From Pseudocercospora fijiensis CIRAD86 (lineage: Eukaryota > Ascomycota > Dothideomycetes > Mycosphaerellales > Mycosphaerellaceae), in contig NW_006921539.1 in the NCBI RefSeq assembly GCF_000340215.1, positions 1,250,507 through 1,314,506 on the forward strand: a stretch of 64,000 nucleotides of DNA, written 5' to 3'. A model generated the notes under the pieces. It was not told the origin of the DNA. It ran no database searches and saw only the letters and a program-made list of their open reading frames with translations. The first letter of the stretch is position 1, and each line of letters opens with the position of its first letter. The translations under genes were made by a program, and so were the position numbers. Positions 21,999 through 33,258 of the stretch are shown here, piece by piece.

Positions 21999-24125
21999 AT
22001 GGCAACTCTAGGACAGTTAAGGAGCGCGCTACGAGACGCTGCATCTTCCTCCTCAAAAGACACCTTGACCGATCTACAATACAGCGACGGCTTCGAGCTC
22101 TCCCTCGAAGATCCAGGTCTATCAAACTACCACACTTTCGTCATTCCCCGACTTTCGAAATTGGTGTCCGAAGTTACTAAGACAAAGCAGTCCATCTCGA
22201 TTTTGGAAATCGGTTCTGGCCCCAAGACTGTGCTTGGCGAGCTTCCCATAGCTCTGCGATGGAAGGTCAACAAGTACGCCGCATTCGAGCCTAACAACAT
22301 TTTTGCCGGAAAGCTTGAGAGTTACCTTCGCCCCCAAGAAGAGAAGGACACGCCTTTCCCTCATATGACAAGCGAACCTGTCATAATGCGAATTCCGTTC
22401 AGTGCAAAAAGATGCATTGCCACAGAAGGCGCGATCCATGAGGATGAGAAGTTCGACATCATACTTTTCTGTCACAGCATGTATGGTATGAATCCAAGAC
22501 GACCGTTCATCGAAAAAGCCATGGACCTACTCCCGAAGCGTGCAGGATTGATCATCGTTTTCATCGGGGCGATAATATATTCTTCGACGGTCTTGCATGA
22601 TGCGATACAGCTTCCTACCCAACAGGTCATTTTCGTATCTCAGATGAAGACGAGGAGATCGACAAATTTGCTGCATTCATAGCTGGATTCACAGTGCAGG
22701 ACTACGCCTTACAGCAGCAGTGGCGAATTATCTGCCGTGATCCAAGTCATCGTCTGGATACCGATTCTGCCCAGCTTGCCTTGAATTCGCCTGAGATCAT
22801 GGTGGCTTTCAATGCCAGCGCACGCGCGGTTCCAGAGCTGCTATTGAAAGTTCCTTCTCTAAGCGAGAGCAGAGCTCTCGAGAACCCCGAGTCTCGCCAA
22901 GCTCACCCAGCGGTGATTTTGAGGCCGACAGATCCCGGACATGTTCAAGACTGCGTACACTGGGCTGTCGAACACGATCTCAGCCTGACCGCCATCGGTG
23001 GAAGTCATAGTGGCCATTGCGTGGCAGACAACGTGGTCGCGATGGACATGAGCGCTTTTTGTGAGTTGCAAATTCCACCAGCCAACAAGAATGCATTCCA
23101 TGCTGCAGAAAGTCTGATCGTGGCTGGAGCTGGCTGCAATGCAGGCGAGATCATACGCACGACCATGGAAGCCGGCTTGACTGTACCTCTGGGTTCTCGA
23201 CCAAGCGTAGGTGCGGGACTATGGCTGCAAGGCGGCATTGGGCACCTTTCTCGACGATACGGGCTGGCTTGTGATGCAATTGCTGGTGCAGTCTTTGTCG
23301 AAGGCTCGGGCCAGATTCTATGCGTTGGGGATATACTCACAAGGACATGAAACTACCAGCCAATGCTATCCGACGGGAGGACAAAAAGGAACTCCTTTGG
23401 GCGATCAGAGGCGCCGGCACTAACATTGGCGTTTTGTTGTACGTTGTTTTCAAAGGGTTTAGGGCACTATCCTTCCTATCGCAGAACTGGAAGCTTTCAC
23501 TCAGCGATAAACCCGAGCTGCAAAGCAGAATTATACAGCTCAGCAACATGACAAAAGGTCTGTCTCGAAACGCCTCTATCGACATGTACATCTTTTACGA
23601 TTCGGACCAGGTCAAACTTGGCGTGAGCTCGTACGAGGTTTTCTGCAAGAAGCATTCTGCAGGAGTCACTATTCAGGATACAACACCTTTAACCTCCAAG
23701 CTACGAGAAACATTGGGTCACGAGGACTCATCTATCATTACTGATGCAGTCGGACTTTTCGAGACAGAAATTTACATCTCAGGCATGCACGGCGGTCATG
23801 GTGGCGGAAAGACCTCATCATTCAAGCGATGTGTGTTTATGAGGAACATCGAATCAACGAAGGTAGTTGACAGCCTTTCAGCCGCCATGGCTACACGACC
23901 CACTCCAATATGCTACGTTCACCTGCTACAAGGAGGCGGTGCGATCGCAGACACAAGACTTTGATTGCAATGCTTCGGCTCTTGCAAGAGGCTGAAGTGC
24001 CTGCTTCGAAGATCTCGGTCATCGTCGTTGCGGAATTCCCTGTTCATGGAGCGCGAAAATGGTTACAAGAGCGTGGATTTGGAGGCGTTGGTATCCAGAG
24101 TCTTCTGGTGTTTGGTTGTAGCTGA
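21999..24125 (+). pseudogene. Broken methyltransferase / FAD-oxidoreductase / phosphoribosyltransferase gene
   Basis: One degenerate gene in four frames. Part 1 (21999-about 22560) is a class I SAM methyltransferase (ILEIGSGPKTVLGELP). Near 22560 the frame must shift by one base; the new frame then meets TGA at 22598-22600 and continues without a break into part 2. Part 2 (to about 23338) is a berberine-bridge-type FAD-binding domain (VILRPTDPGHVQDCVHWA, GGSHSGHC, RPSVGAGLWLQGGIGH). A second shift near 23335 leads to part 3 (HKDMKLPANAIRREDKKELL, WAIRGAGTNIGVLL, to about 23957). Part 4 (about 23958-24125) matches the end of type I phosphoribosyltransferases (KTLIAMLRLLQEAEVPA, VVAEFPVHGARKWL, IQSLLVF). 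The abrupt part 3/4 junction implies deletion of the oxidoreductase C-terminus and the first half of the transferase, including its PRPP loop. From memory, full-length fungal homologues with this order exist; I could not check. Confidence 0.75.
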
Positions 24126-24252
24126 GTGGTGGCTATTTCCAATGTCTGCATGTCTGTAACTGGCTTGTGACTTGACTACATTTTATATTCTTTCAAGCAA
24201 CCAATCTCAAAATCTATTCATCAAATCTCATCTCCCATTCTCCTCGCTACTC

Positions 24253-25600
24253 TCACGCCGGCTCCGCATCCCCGCCTTCACCACGAACATCTACCGCCTG
24301 TGCCCTAAACTTCTCAAGTTCAGGCGGCTCCCTCAAAGCCCTCATATTCCTAACAACCCTCACCTCCGCCGCCCTCGTCAACTTCAAATGCCGTTCCATC
24401 TCCCTCTCCCTCTCCGCCGCCTCGCCCACCCCCTCATTCAAAACCTTCTCCTCGCCCAGACTCTTCGACACGGCCTGATAATGCTTCGCCGTATCCTTGA
24501 GCACAGCATGCATACTCGCCAAAACCTTACTCACAGCCTTCGCCAACGGGAGTTCAGGACCGGAAACCTCATCGGGACTCCTCCAACTCGCGGTATTCAA
24601 AACTCCAGCTTGCTGAGCAGCTTCTCTCAATCTCGCAACGAGTAATGCGGCAAACATATCTCCCGTCCCTGAGAAGAAGACAGGTAATGCCGGGACTGTG
24701 ATGCGGAATAATCTCGGCTTTCCTTCAGACGTAGCCGTACTTCCAATAACACTCAACACCGCACTACTATTCTTTCCCTCCTCCCCCATGCCCGCGATCG
24801 GTGTCTCCGGCAACCGAATACTCGTAACCACCACATTCGGTACCGCAAACACCTGATGCAACTTCCCAATCGCAACCCCCATACTCTCCAAATCCCGAAT
24901 CTTCTCGCCAGAAAGTAATTCCGCCTCGAAAAGATTCGGTAAGATCAGATCCGCATCTTTCAATAACCCCTTATAAGCTTCCACGCATTCCTCCGCCACG
25001 TATATTCTTCCATTATCGCCCATTACGGGGTCGAGAATCCAGAAGAATGAGCCGGGTTTCGTTGCCGCACGGGTTTTATTGTCGCGACCGATTTTTCCGA
25101 CTTCGTGGACTAGGGCCGCGGAGGGGCAGTAGCCGGAGAGGAGGACGTCGAAGTTATGGAGGAGAGCGGATTTGAGGCCCGAGTAAAGGTCTGAGATTTC
25201 GGTGGGGGTGGTTTTGCGGCCGGTGAAAGTGCGGTAGGCGACGTGATTACCTGGTGATGATGATGACTATTACGATCAAGTCCTCTGTAGCTGCTTGTGG
25301 GTGGTGGGATGCCCTTACTGTAGTTCACGGTATGTATGGCAGAAACCTCGCAGCCCAAGGTCTGCATGCAGAATGTTGCCATTGTGTTCCCGACATATCT
25401 TTCAAGCGCGTCACGTCTCAATATACGATGTGCTTGCTCTTGAACTCGATCGCGATCAGACTTACCCCGAGGTGACCTTTTCGACTTACTATTAGCTCTT
25501 ATCATGGTATCCACGGACTCTTGCTTGGAGCACCCACATGACTGGCAACGGCCAGGACGTGAGTCTCTGGGACAAGCTCTTGAACGTCGCGCTCCGCCAT
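24253..25600 (-). CDS. bud16: Pyridoxal kinase
   Basis: Four exons (25600-25538, 25476-25466, 25398-25319, 25250-24253), 383 residues. Exon 2 is only 11 nt and is needed to complete the motif ASHV-T-SGYVGNTMATF; both flanking introns (61 and 67 bp) have good GT-AG signals, and the first has a GCTAAT branch-like site. Further motifs: SALGCE-type TLGCEVSAIHTVNYSN, FFWILDPVMGDNGRIYV, DLILPNLFEAELLSG and the catalytic GTGD loop in FFSGTGDMFAALLVARL. Known: phosphorylates pyridoxal, pyridoxine and pyridoxamine with ATP in the cytosol (salvage of vitamin B6). The C-terminus has a charged helical extension. It is convergent with the broken methyltransferase-FAD gene. Confidence 0.93.
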
Positions 25601-25985
25601 TTTCCGGCTCGCGTTGTCAGAGATACGATATTCGCGCACGCTCGTGTTGGAAAAGGGCTAAATTTCTTTGGTGACTGTGCACTGCACTGCTGTGGGAGAG
25701 GTCGCTAATCAACAAATGACGTGGGTGTTGATGTGAAGAAAAGTCCCTGCAGATCTCGGTCTCGCTTCCTTTCGGCACACTGCTCCGATCAACTCCGATA
25801 TCACGGCCCTGCGCCTTGGTGTGCTTCCATCTCTTCACGCATCTCGCGGCATTCTAACGTTGGCCTCGTACATTCGTTCATGCAGCGAACGGTCTGCCTT
25901 CAGAAGGCGAGTTCGGTCGGGATGGCAGCCATGTTCCGGCAGGGCCTTCCGCTTTTGGGCAATGTTTCATCTCGTGCTATGCAAT
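25601..25985. other. Pyridoxal kinase upstream region / PCNA 3' flank
   Basis: 385 bp with no supported gene. Frames on both strands are short and antisense to nothing recognisable. Confidence 0.5.
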
Positions 25986-26933
25986 TTACTCCTCGTCCCC
26001 AATCTGTTCATCTCTCGTCAGCACACACCCTCAGATTATACTGTAATGAAAGTACCTTCGGTGCGAGGTAGAACCTCAGGTAGCTGTTGTTGCTGAGACC
26101 GTACTCTACAAGCAGCGGCACTTCGTTGCTCAAGCACAGCTTGACCTGTGGAGAAAGGCCACTAGCCTTGCAAAAGTTCATGAGGTACTTGAGTGAGAAA
26201 GTAAGCGCGACAGGCTCAGAGAGGTTGATCTCAATGTTCTGCTCAGGCTTCTCGACGTTTGTGTGCGAGCGCAGTGTAACAGAGCCGTTGCCAATGTCTC
26301 CTGCGCATTTGAAGCCTACACCATCCTTTGTGCACTCAATGGACACTGCAAAATAGATCAGCCCTAATATCTTGTTCTCAGTAGTATATGTTGTCTGCTC
26401 ATACCTGACTCCGACAATGCAGAAAGATCTCTGGTGATGCGCTGGAACTCAGCACTTGGCATGGTGATGGTCGCAGCATACTCAGTATCTGGAATTCCCA
26501 AGTGCTCTTGATCAATGTCCATCAACTTGATGTCATATTCACTGATTCTGTCGCTCTCTGAGCTTTCAAATGTGAAGTTGACGACATCTGGCGCATCCTC
26601 GGCCTTCATGGTCAAGATGTCCTCTCCTTGTGCGCATCGCAGGACTTTGGTGAGAGAAGTGAGGTTGATACCGAGGGCAATGTTGCGATCGCAGCGGAAG
26701 GGAGAGAAAGATTCGGACTTGAGCATCATGGACACGAGGGCGACGTGCGAGTTGTCCATGGCTTGGAGAGCGATTCCGGAGTCATTGCAGTCGAAATTGC
26801 AGTCTTGGACGAGATCTTTGATGGCATCGACCACCTGCAGTAGGTCAATCAGCTCGTGTACCTACATCCATACCGATCGAGACATTTCATACCTTCTTGA
26901 GAAGGTTGGCCTGCTCGAGACGTGCTTCCAGCA
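25986..26933 (-). CDS. pol30: PCNA sliding clamp
   Basis: Coding exons 26933-26893, 26834-26405, 26345-26056 and 26003-25986, plus a single first base in an upstream exon; total 780 nt = 259 residues, the usual fungal PCNA length. The last exon adds only IGDEE after YLAPK. Motifs: [55 protein letters not shown], the interdomain loop [11 protein letters not shown], and VPLLVEYGL. Known: homotrimeric DNA clamp for polymerases delta and epsilon and repair partners. The first coding exon begins TG-CTG-GAA right after a CTGAC branch site and a CACAG acceptor, so the start ATG appears split A|TG by an intron (donor candidates near 26978, 27042 and 27082). Confidence 0.95.
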
Positions 26934-27030
26934 CTGTGTGGTGGTCAGCATGTGTCCATTGTTGAGAATTTCGAGCACTGACTCTTTGGTTCTGCTTATG
27001 ATTGATTGTCTTGTGAGAAGAGGCTGTATC

Positions 27031-27241
27031 CGCGTAGTTGACTGAGTGTGTGCAAGTGGAAATGCAGTATGCAGTGCGATACTGTTTGTGACAGGTCGAA
27101 GTGGGAGAAAGTTAGTTTGGTGAGACGCGCTTTCTCGGCGGGCGCGTGTCTGGTCGCGTTCGTGACGCGGTTAGCTTTCATTGAAGTTGATCATGAAATT
27201 TTGATTGCTCTGATGGTTAAGCATGTTTCACCGCCTACGCG
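27031..27241. promoter_or_regulatory. Cluster of MCB-like (ACGCG) boxes upstream of PCNA
   Basis: Six ACGCG/CGCGT cores at 27031, 27125, 27143, 27155, 27165 and 27237; four of them fall within 45 bp. In yeasts MBF binds ACGCGT-type boxes to drive G1/S genes including PCNA. Position upstream of the PCNA start supports the same role here; this is inference, as the flanking bases are not the full palindrome. Confidence 0.6.
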
Positions 27242-27998
27242 GCGGCTGCTCAGTCCTTCCAGTTGGAATCGGCACACCGTCCTATCGAGGTCTGCGACAT
27301 CAATATATAATTGACAACAAGTGGAGCTGAGACATCCTGAACCTGCTTGCACTATGATTCTCGTGAAGGCCAGCAGCAGTCTTGCCGAAGATCATCGCAG
27401 TCCGAAGCACGCATCCGCACCACAGATGATTCAGCACAATAAGTATTGACTGTGGAAAGGCCAGGCATTGATTGGAAGGCGATAGCTCCGCGAGTCTGGT
27501 TGTGTCTATTTCAATAACCCATTACTTGCAGCTATGGCGCATGAAGCATCGTCTAAGATGAGCTCCTTCTCCGAATGACCAACATGTCGGACCGATTACT
27601 AAGCTCAAGGTCGCTTTTCGCCCCCGTGGCTCCATGTCAGAGATCTCTTTAGTGGCGACCAACCATGCCAGAAGGAAGCTATTCGCTCGATATAGGTGCG
27701 AGGGCCGAACCTTGACTCTCTGCCACACGCCCTCGCTCCATGATCCTGCAGCTCATCATCATGTTAACGTGCCCCAGGGTGCCACATGCCTCAGCCGTCA
27801 TTTTGAACGATGAGCGATTCGCGCAGAATTGTATCTCTCAACCGGAAGGGGAACCTGAGTCCGGTGTTGTTGGGAGCTGAAGTTGAAATGGTGATCGCAA
27901 TGTTGGCCCCGTTGAAGCGCACTACATCTTGGGCAGACACTCGCATTGTCGGCGACATGACCATGATGCAGGTCGCACCGAGGAAATTGCTGACCGCT
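27242..27998. other. Intergenic, no gene seen
   Basis: Between the PCNA promoter and the 3' end of EMC6. Small frames at 27522-27728 and 27791-28042 are shadows or noise. Confidence 0.5.
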
Positions 27999-28453
27999 TC
28001 AAGCTTTGCACAAGCCATAGAAGAGAGTCCAAGTAAGAACAAATGACATCAATCCTCCAAACATGTCCCCAGCCCAGAGGTCGCCGAATGGTCTGAAAAA
28101 GTAGCTCTTCGCATCTTGGTCCGCCTTGAGTGTGAAGATGAGCATGGAAACTATTGCCGTGCCAAAGAAGTAGAATATAAACCCTGGCCACGACTCTAGG
28201 CCCAACGTGCCTGCTGCAACACCAAATAAGGATGCGGTAAGAGCGCGGATATTGGAGACGGTCTGTTGTGGCGACGGGTATGTATTAGTGTATGTATGTC
28301 CATGGTGCAATTCAGGCGGCGTCTCATGTGAGATGGAACAGATTCTAGTTCGGTCAAGGATGCGAGGCTAAGAAGAGGTGGACTCACACGAGCATTGTGC
28401 TGGACGCTATCCTGCACGATTGGGTGCGTGGTCAATTCCCACTCATCGATCAT
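27999..28453 (-). CDS. emc6: ER membrane complex subunit 6 (EMC6)
   Basis: Two exons (28453-28388 and 28262-27999) with a 125-bp intron; 109 residues. Exon 1 gives MIDEWELTTHPIVQDSVQHN-AR and exon 2 continues VSNIRALTASLFGVAAGTLG, LESWPGFIFYFFGTAIVSML and MFGGLMSFVLTWTLFYGL, which is the EMC6/DUF786 signature with paired transmembrane helices. Known: EMC6 is a core membrane subunit of the EMC insertase, which places tail-anchored and multipass proteins into the ER. Length and motif order match the family. Confidence 0.93.
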
Positions 28454-29279
28454 ATTTGGCCGATGCGGTTACGGTGTCTGGTGGCGCAGTCCGTACACGT
28501 TTCGCTTGGAGCACTGGAGCTGTCTGTCCAGCCGTAGAAGCAAAAGGCAATATAGAGCTGCGGGTACCTGTCGACAAACGTCGCTGGTCGATTCGCAACG
28601 TAGATCGCTGGTGCCTGTATCGAGACGTCCGGAGCTGGGCGGCACCTGCGAGGCTTCCAAGGTTGTGCTGATGGCAGACTGCGTGAAAGTTTAGATGAGA
28701 GGTGAGGTCGTCCGCGGAAATGGCGCTACAGCGCCAAGCCAAGAAAGCCTCTGCCCGAGGTTGCCGCGGCGTCCGAGCGTCCGAACATTACTTCGGGAAT
28801 ATGGTGCCTTCTTACACTCATTTGCCCTGGCGATCTGCCTCGCTGACCGCCAGCAAATCTTGCGGCTTAGGCGGATGTGGTGATAGCGGGGCGCAACGGT
28901 TCCTGCATTTCAAATCTGCACTGCGTCTTCGGCAAGGCCTTTGTCCTGTCTCCGGAGCAGGTGCAGTTCGGACAGGGCAAGTCGTCAGAGTTTGTGGTCT
29001 CAAACGTACAGGGCAGTGTTATCAGAATGAAAGTGGTGAGCGAGAGTAAACAAGGTGCATGTTCGGCCTATCGAGGTCCTTGTGGGACTTTTCCCAGCGG
29101 ACGTCTGTATCTCCATCGGGATGCTGGGCTGCAAACGTCTCCCATGTCTCCGGACCGAAAGAACAACCCAGCCCGAACTTCACGCTATGCCATTGTTCTC
29201 AAAACGCTGAATTGCTTGACACTCCACGACCTAAGATGGGATGAAGCCAACAACAGCAGCATCAAGCGGTCGTCCCAAG
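28454..29279. other. Intergenic with one orphan minus-strand exon
   Basis: A minus-strand segment at about 29199-29022 reads as plausible protein (CSFGPETWETFAAQHPDGD, then VRWEKSHKDLDRP, HLVYSRSPLSF and a TGA stop) after possible AG acceptors, so it may be the terminal exon or relic of an unknown gene. I found no matching upstream exon. The rest holds nothing I can support. Confidence 0.3.
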
Positions 29280-30202
29280 TCAGGCTTCTTCAAGCAGCTT
29301 TCCATATTCGTCCAAATACCTAGAAATGTGAGTTACTTTGAATCGTGTCGAGGCGGGTCTGTCCCGGACTTACAATTGCAAATATCGACTCAAGGTGTAT
29401 CCCGGTATAGACGTAGCTGCTTGCAGCAACTGTATTGCTCTCTTGAAGTACTGTTGATTTATGCGGGGACTTGACGTATTTCCGAGAGACATGTATGCTT
29501 CTGCAGCCTGTTGGACGCAATCAGTAGAGCGGACAGCATTGGATACCGTAAGTGGAAACATACTGTGGCAAGAAGATCGCCAGACACATTCTGTTGTGAT
29601 GTTGCTGCGGCAATGGCACGCTCAAGGTATTCTGTTGCAGGCTGAAGAAAGCCTCTCGCTTCAACGTAGTCGGCACTTCCAGCACGTCGCTCTGCTTCAG
29701 CTGCTGAAATGGAATCATTGCTTGATCGAATAGAAAGCTGAGATGCCGTGCTTGACGATGAGTGTCCCTCAACCCGATGAATCTTAGCCAGCGTTGGCTG
29801 CGCCCTCAATAACCAGACCTGGCCGATTCCTCTCAAAGCGGCAAGGTTGCCTGGCTCACGTTGATTGATAACAAGCCATTGCCGTGCGCACCACGATGCG
29901 ACATCGATCACGGCGCCGCTATCTGCGTCCATGAAAGCCAAGCGCTGCATGGCAGCTATCACCCACACTTGCTCTGATGTTCGATCGGATCTCTGCATAA
30001 AGGTGGTGGTATCGAGGTGAGTGATGATGGTCCTAGCCAGTGTGAGGTAGTTCCGCCAGTCTTGAGGGGATGTGCGCAACATGGTGTAGATCTGATTAAG
30101 ACTTGTCTTGCACACGTTTATTCGCTGCTCTTCATTCATGACTTTCGCAACAGTTAGAAAGAATAAAAGCATTTGAGTTAGTAGGTCTCTCATGCTGACC
30201 AT
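29280..30202 (-). CDS. Helical-repeat (TPR-like) protein of unknown function
   Basis: Three exons (30202-29564, 29507-29374, 29319-29280; introns 56 and 54 bp), 270 residues, frame consistent and ending YLDEYGKLLEEA. The sequence is all-helical in character, with TPR-like spacing (PGNLAALRGIGQVWLLRAQP; AAEAYMSLGNTSSPR; YFKRAIQLLQAAT). A Ser-rich loop separates the helices. I do not recognise a named family. The start is uncertain: more N-terminal exons may exist upstream, where a 180-codon minus frame (30392-30934) is open. Confidence 0.65.
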
Positions 30203-31239
30203 GCCTGTATCGACCTTTCATCTTGTATCTGTGACATCTCGTTTCCAGCCTGCGAGTGCGCGTCGCTGCGTCCCAGTAGCGACTGCACCACGGCATGGGG
30301 ATGTCGAAAGCGAGGATCTTTGTACGATTCTTGGCGGGCCCGACGGCCCATCGAAATGAACACCTGCTGAAGCAGTTTTCTGGCTACGCAATCAACAAAT
30401 CACAGCGGCGGAGATTGCGAGCATGCATGGTTCAAACGTGGCGCTCGACCCAAGCGACAGGTAGTCTAAGTCGATTGCATCATGTCGATGGGACCAGATA
30501 TAGTAGAGCTGCAGCGGTATCGCCACCCTTGACGCAAGAACGGATGCTTGGATCTGCAGCGGCCGTTCCGAAGGGCTTGTAGCGTGGGCAGTGCGCAGCA
30601 TGGTTGCTTCAGGTCCAGGGACCATACCTATCACCAGACCGTTCAGCACCAACGAGGGAAAGAGTAAGATTCCAGAGCCGGAGGAGGCGCATGAAGTGAT
30701 CGACATCAATATAGCCCGCAACAGGTAGTCGCGAGTACGATTCGAGAACCCAAGAGATTGTCGGTCTTGGGCGGTAGACGTGGTGCAGTAGGATATGTCG
30801 TGAAATGAGGTCTGATTAGCAAGCACAAGACCTTGGCAGTTTATTAATACTAAAAGGCAGATTGAGGCCAAGCCATCAAACATGTCTTGACAAAGCAGGG
30901 TATCGGCCATTTCACAGATGAGGACTCGAACCATACATGCGCATTCGGCGATGCAATGACGACTGCCGTGGTGTGTGAGAGTAGCTCCGAGGTCAAAGTG
31001 AAGTTGAGCCGGCCGGCATCATGCTTGTACCTTCCGATCTAACCATGCGACAGCGGGAAGGATGGAAGTTTGGTCATTCAGATACCGGCGACCGCTATGA
31101 ACTCTAGGCTGCGCTGCATCATCACTTACACAGTTGCCTCGATGCGCCAATCAGCAAGCCGATGCAATTGTAGACGCGCTGCAAGCCATCTTGCTTTACC
31201 TAGTACTGTATAGACTTCGCGTGCCGATTCTCATCTGAG
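30203..31239. other. Region upstream of the helical-repeat gene, next to the transposon block
   Basis: Base composition is still normal here. A minus-strand frame at 30392-30934 (180 codons, hydrophobic start MFDGLASICLLVLINCQGLV) could be an upstream exon or chance; no family recognised. The transition to TA-rich sequence occurs around 31.2 kb. Confidence 0.35.
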
Positions 31240-31599
31240 AAAGCGATTATCGTTAGTAATTATAAAGCGGATATGTTATTAGTCCTGCAGAACATTGCAC
31301 TACTATCGTTTGCCCAAAACCTGTTAGTACGGTCCGTAGAGCCGCCTCCTCTCTTAAGCCGTATAGGGGTAGGCAAAAGGGGCACTTTTACGTAGTTTTT
31401 ATTGTATTTCTTTCTAATTGTCGTCGTCGAGTAGAGGATAATCGTGTGTTCGAGCCCCGTACGTATATTCTAACCGTTTCCGAGTGCTATTACTATAATA
31501 ATACCGCTAAGAGAGACACGTACGAATGCTAGTAAGCCGCTAGTACGATTAGACGACGAGATAAATAACTCTACGCTAAAGAAGAAGGTAATCCGCACT

Positions 31600-33258
31600 C
31601 TCGAGAAGACTATTAGTCTACCGCTAATAAGAAGGAATGCTAATACGGCTTAGTAGGTAAAGGGTAGCTCGAAGAGTAGGTCTTCTAGTAGTAAGAAGAG
31701 CAAAGCGACTACTGATCTAATTATTAATCTACTAAGTAAGAAGACCGTAGCGGCGCCGGTAGAGAAGACTAGCGGTATAGAACTACTAAAATCGGCTATT
31801 TCTTCCTCCGCTTCGATCTCTATATCCTCCTCTTTTAATGCCGCGTAGAAGGCGGCTACTACTACTAGTAGCTAAGCCGCTCTCGCTATAGGCGCCGCTC
31901 CTATTACTTAACCTAGCTCTTTCTCGGACGAGACCTTCTATTATAAAGGCTAGTAGACGCTATTTAATACGACGAAGAAGGGTACGGCGCGGACTATAGG
32001 AACGAAGCTAGTAAAGTTCTTATCGGCTAATAAGTAAGAAGCATAGAACGGATACGCATAGGTGGCGAAGATAGCGAAGTTAAATAGTCTCTCGGTAGCG
32101 TTTAATCGAGTCGTTATCCGTACTAGAGCCGACGGTTAGAAGACGGCTTTTACTAGCGATTAGCATTAAGCTAGAGATAATATTAATAGCGATAAGGTCT
32201 ATAGTAATGCTTTGCAAGCTAGTAAAGAATTAGTACTTGCTTCGCGGAAGAATGTCTTTATTAATATCGACTTCTTAACGAAGCCTAAACTAGTAGCAGC
32301 TAGACCTTTAAGTATTAAGAAGTTAGGTAAACCGGCTTCTAATCTAACCTTAATTTAGCTTACTAACGCCGGCGTTATAATAGCTAAATTAGAGGTATAG
32401 AACCGGTAGGACTATTATATTCTAAGAGACCTTCTTTATAGCTATAAAGATTGTCTAAATTATTATAAGGCTAGTAAGTATGCTTACTAGCGTAACAAAG
32501 CACTAAAGGACTATAGTAAGAACTACTTTCCGTTTTTTAACGCTACTATAATTAAGGGCTATACGGCTATCGCTTCTAGCGAGTAGAAACGAGATCTAGT
32601 AACTAATAAGCTCAAGAATAGGATACCGGTACGTCTAGAGATAATAGTAATTAAGAGGAAGATCTAGTTAGAGTTTTAGAAGGATAAGGCTCGAAGAATG
32701 CGAGGCCGCCGAAGTAGTAAGTCCGAGTCGCTACGTAAAGCCGTTCCTACTACTAGAAGTTAGCCTATTATTCTTAACAACTTTAGTAAGGACTTCGGTC
32801 GTATTCTAGATAGTAAATTGCGCGGAAGTAGTATTATACCTAGCACGCTAAGCAAGATACCTACTCGGGCTCTTATAAAGACTAGTCTACGTAATGTTAT
32901 ACTGCCGCGGAATATCGTTTAGTACGAGAAGCTAACGGTAGAATTCTTCGACTAGGTTGCCTTATAGCGCGAATTCTAGAATTACGACTATCTACGGCCT
33001 TATATCGCCTATTTCGTCGGTATAGGCTAGACGCTAGAGACTATCTATAATTTAACAAAGGACGACTAGCCGGCGGCACTTACTAAAGTAGATAGAATGA
33101 GGTTGAGATTAAAGAAAGCTATCGTCGAGTTTATAAAGAAGAAATAGGATAAGATTATAGCGGCGGAAGTAGCCGTAGCAGAGGAAGGAAAGAATTTCTA
33201 GGAATCCGGGCTTTCTTTAGGTATCGATCTTTATATAACTATAACATATATAAACTTG
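31600..33258 (+). mobile_element. Long RIP-mutated reading frame of unknown class
   Basis: A plus-strand frame of roughly 550 codons can be followed with only TAG/TAA interruptions. It begins Ser/Thr/Lys-rich (KTVAAPVEKTSG), has a central aromatic segment (DYYILRDLLYSYKDCLNYYK), a basic stretch (KARRMRGRRSSKSESLRK) and ends LGIDLYITITYINL. It looks like a gag-like or accessory protein of a transposon, but I cannot assign a family. Not a functional gene as it stands. Confidence 0.5.

Noticed and set aside
22694..23350. Independent FAD-oxidoreductase gene starting near 22694
   Set aside because: Its frame continues upstream into methyltransferase-linked sequence and downstream into the next fragment; it is part of one broken gene.
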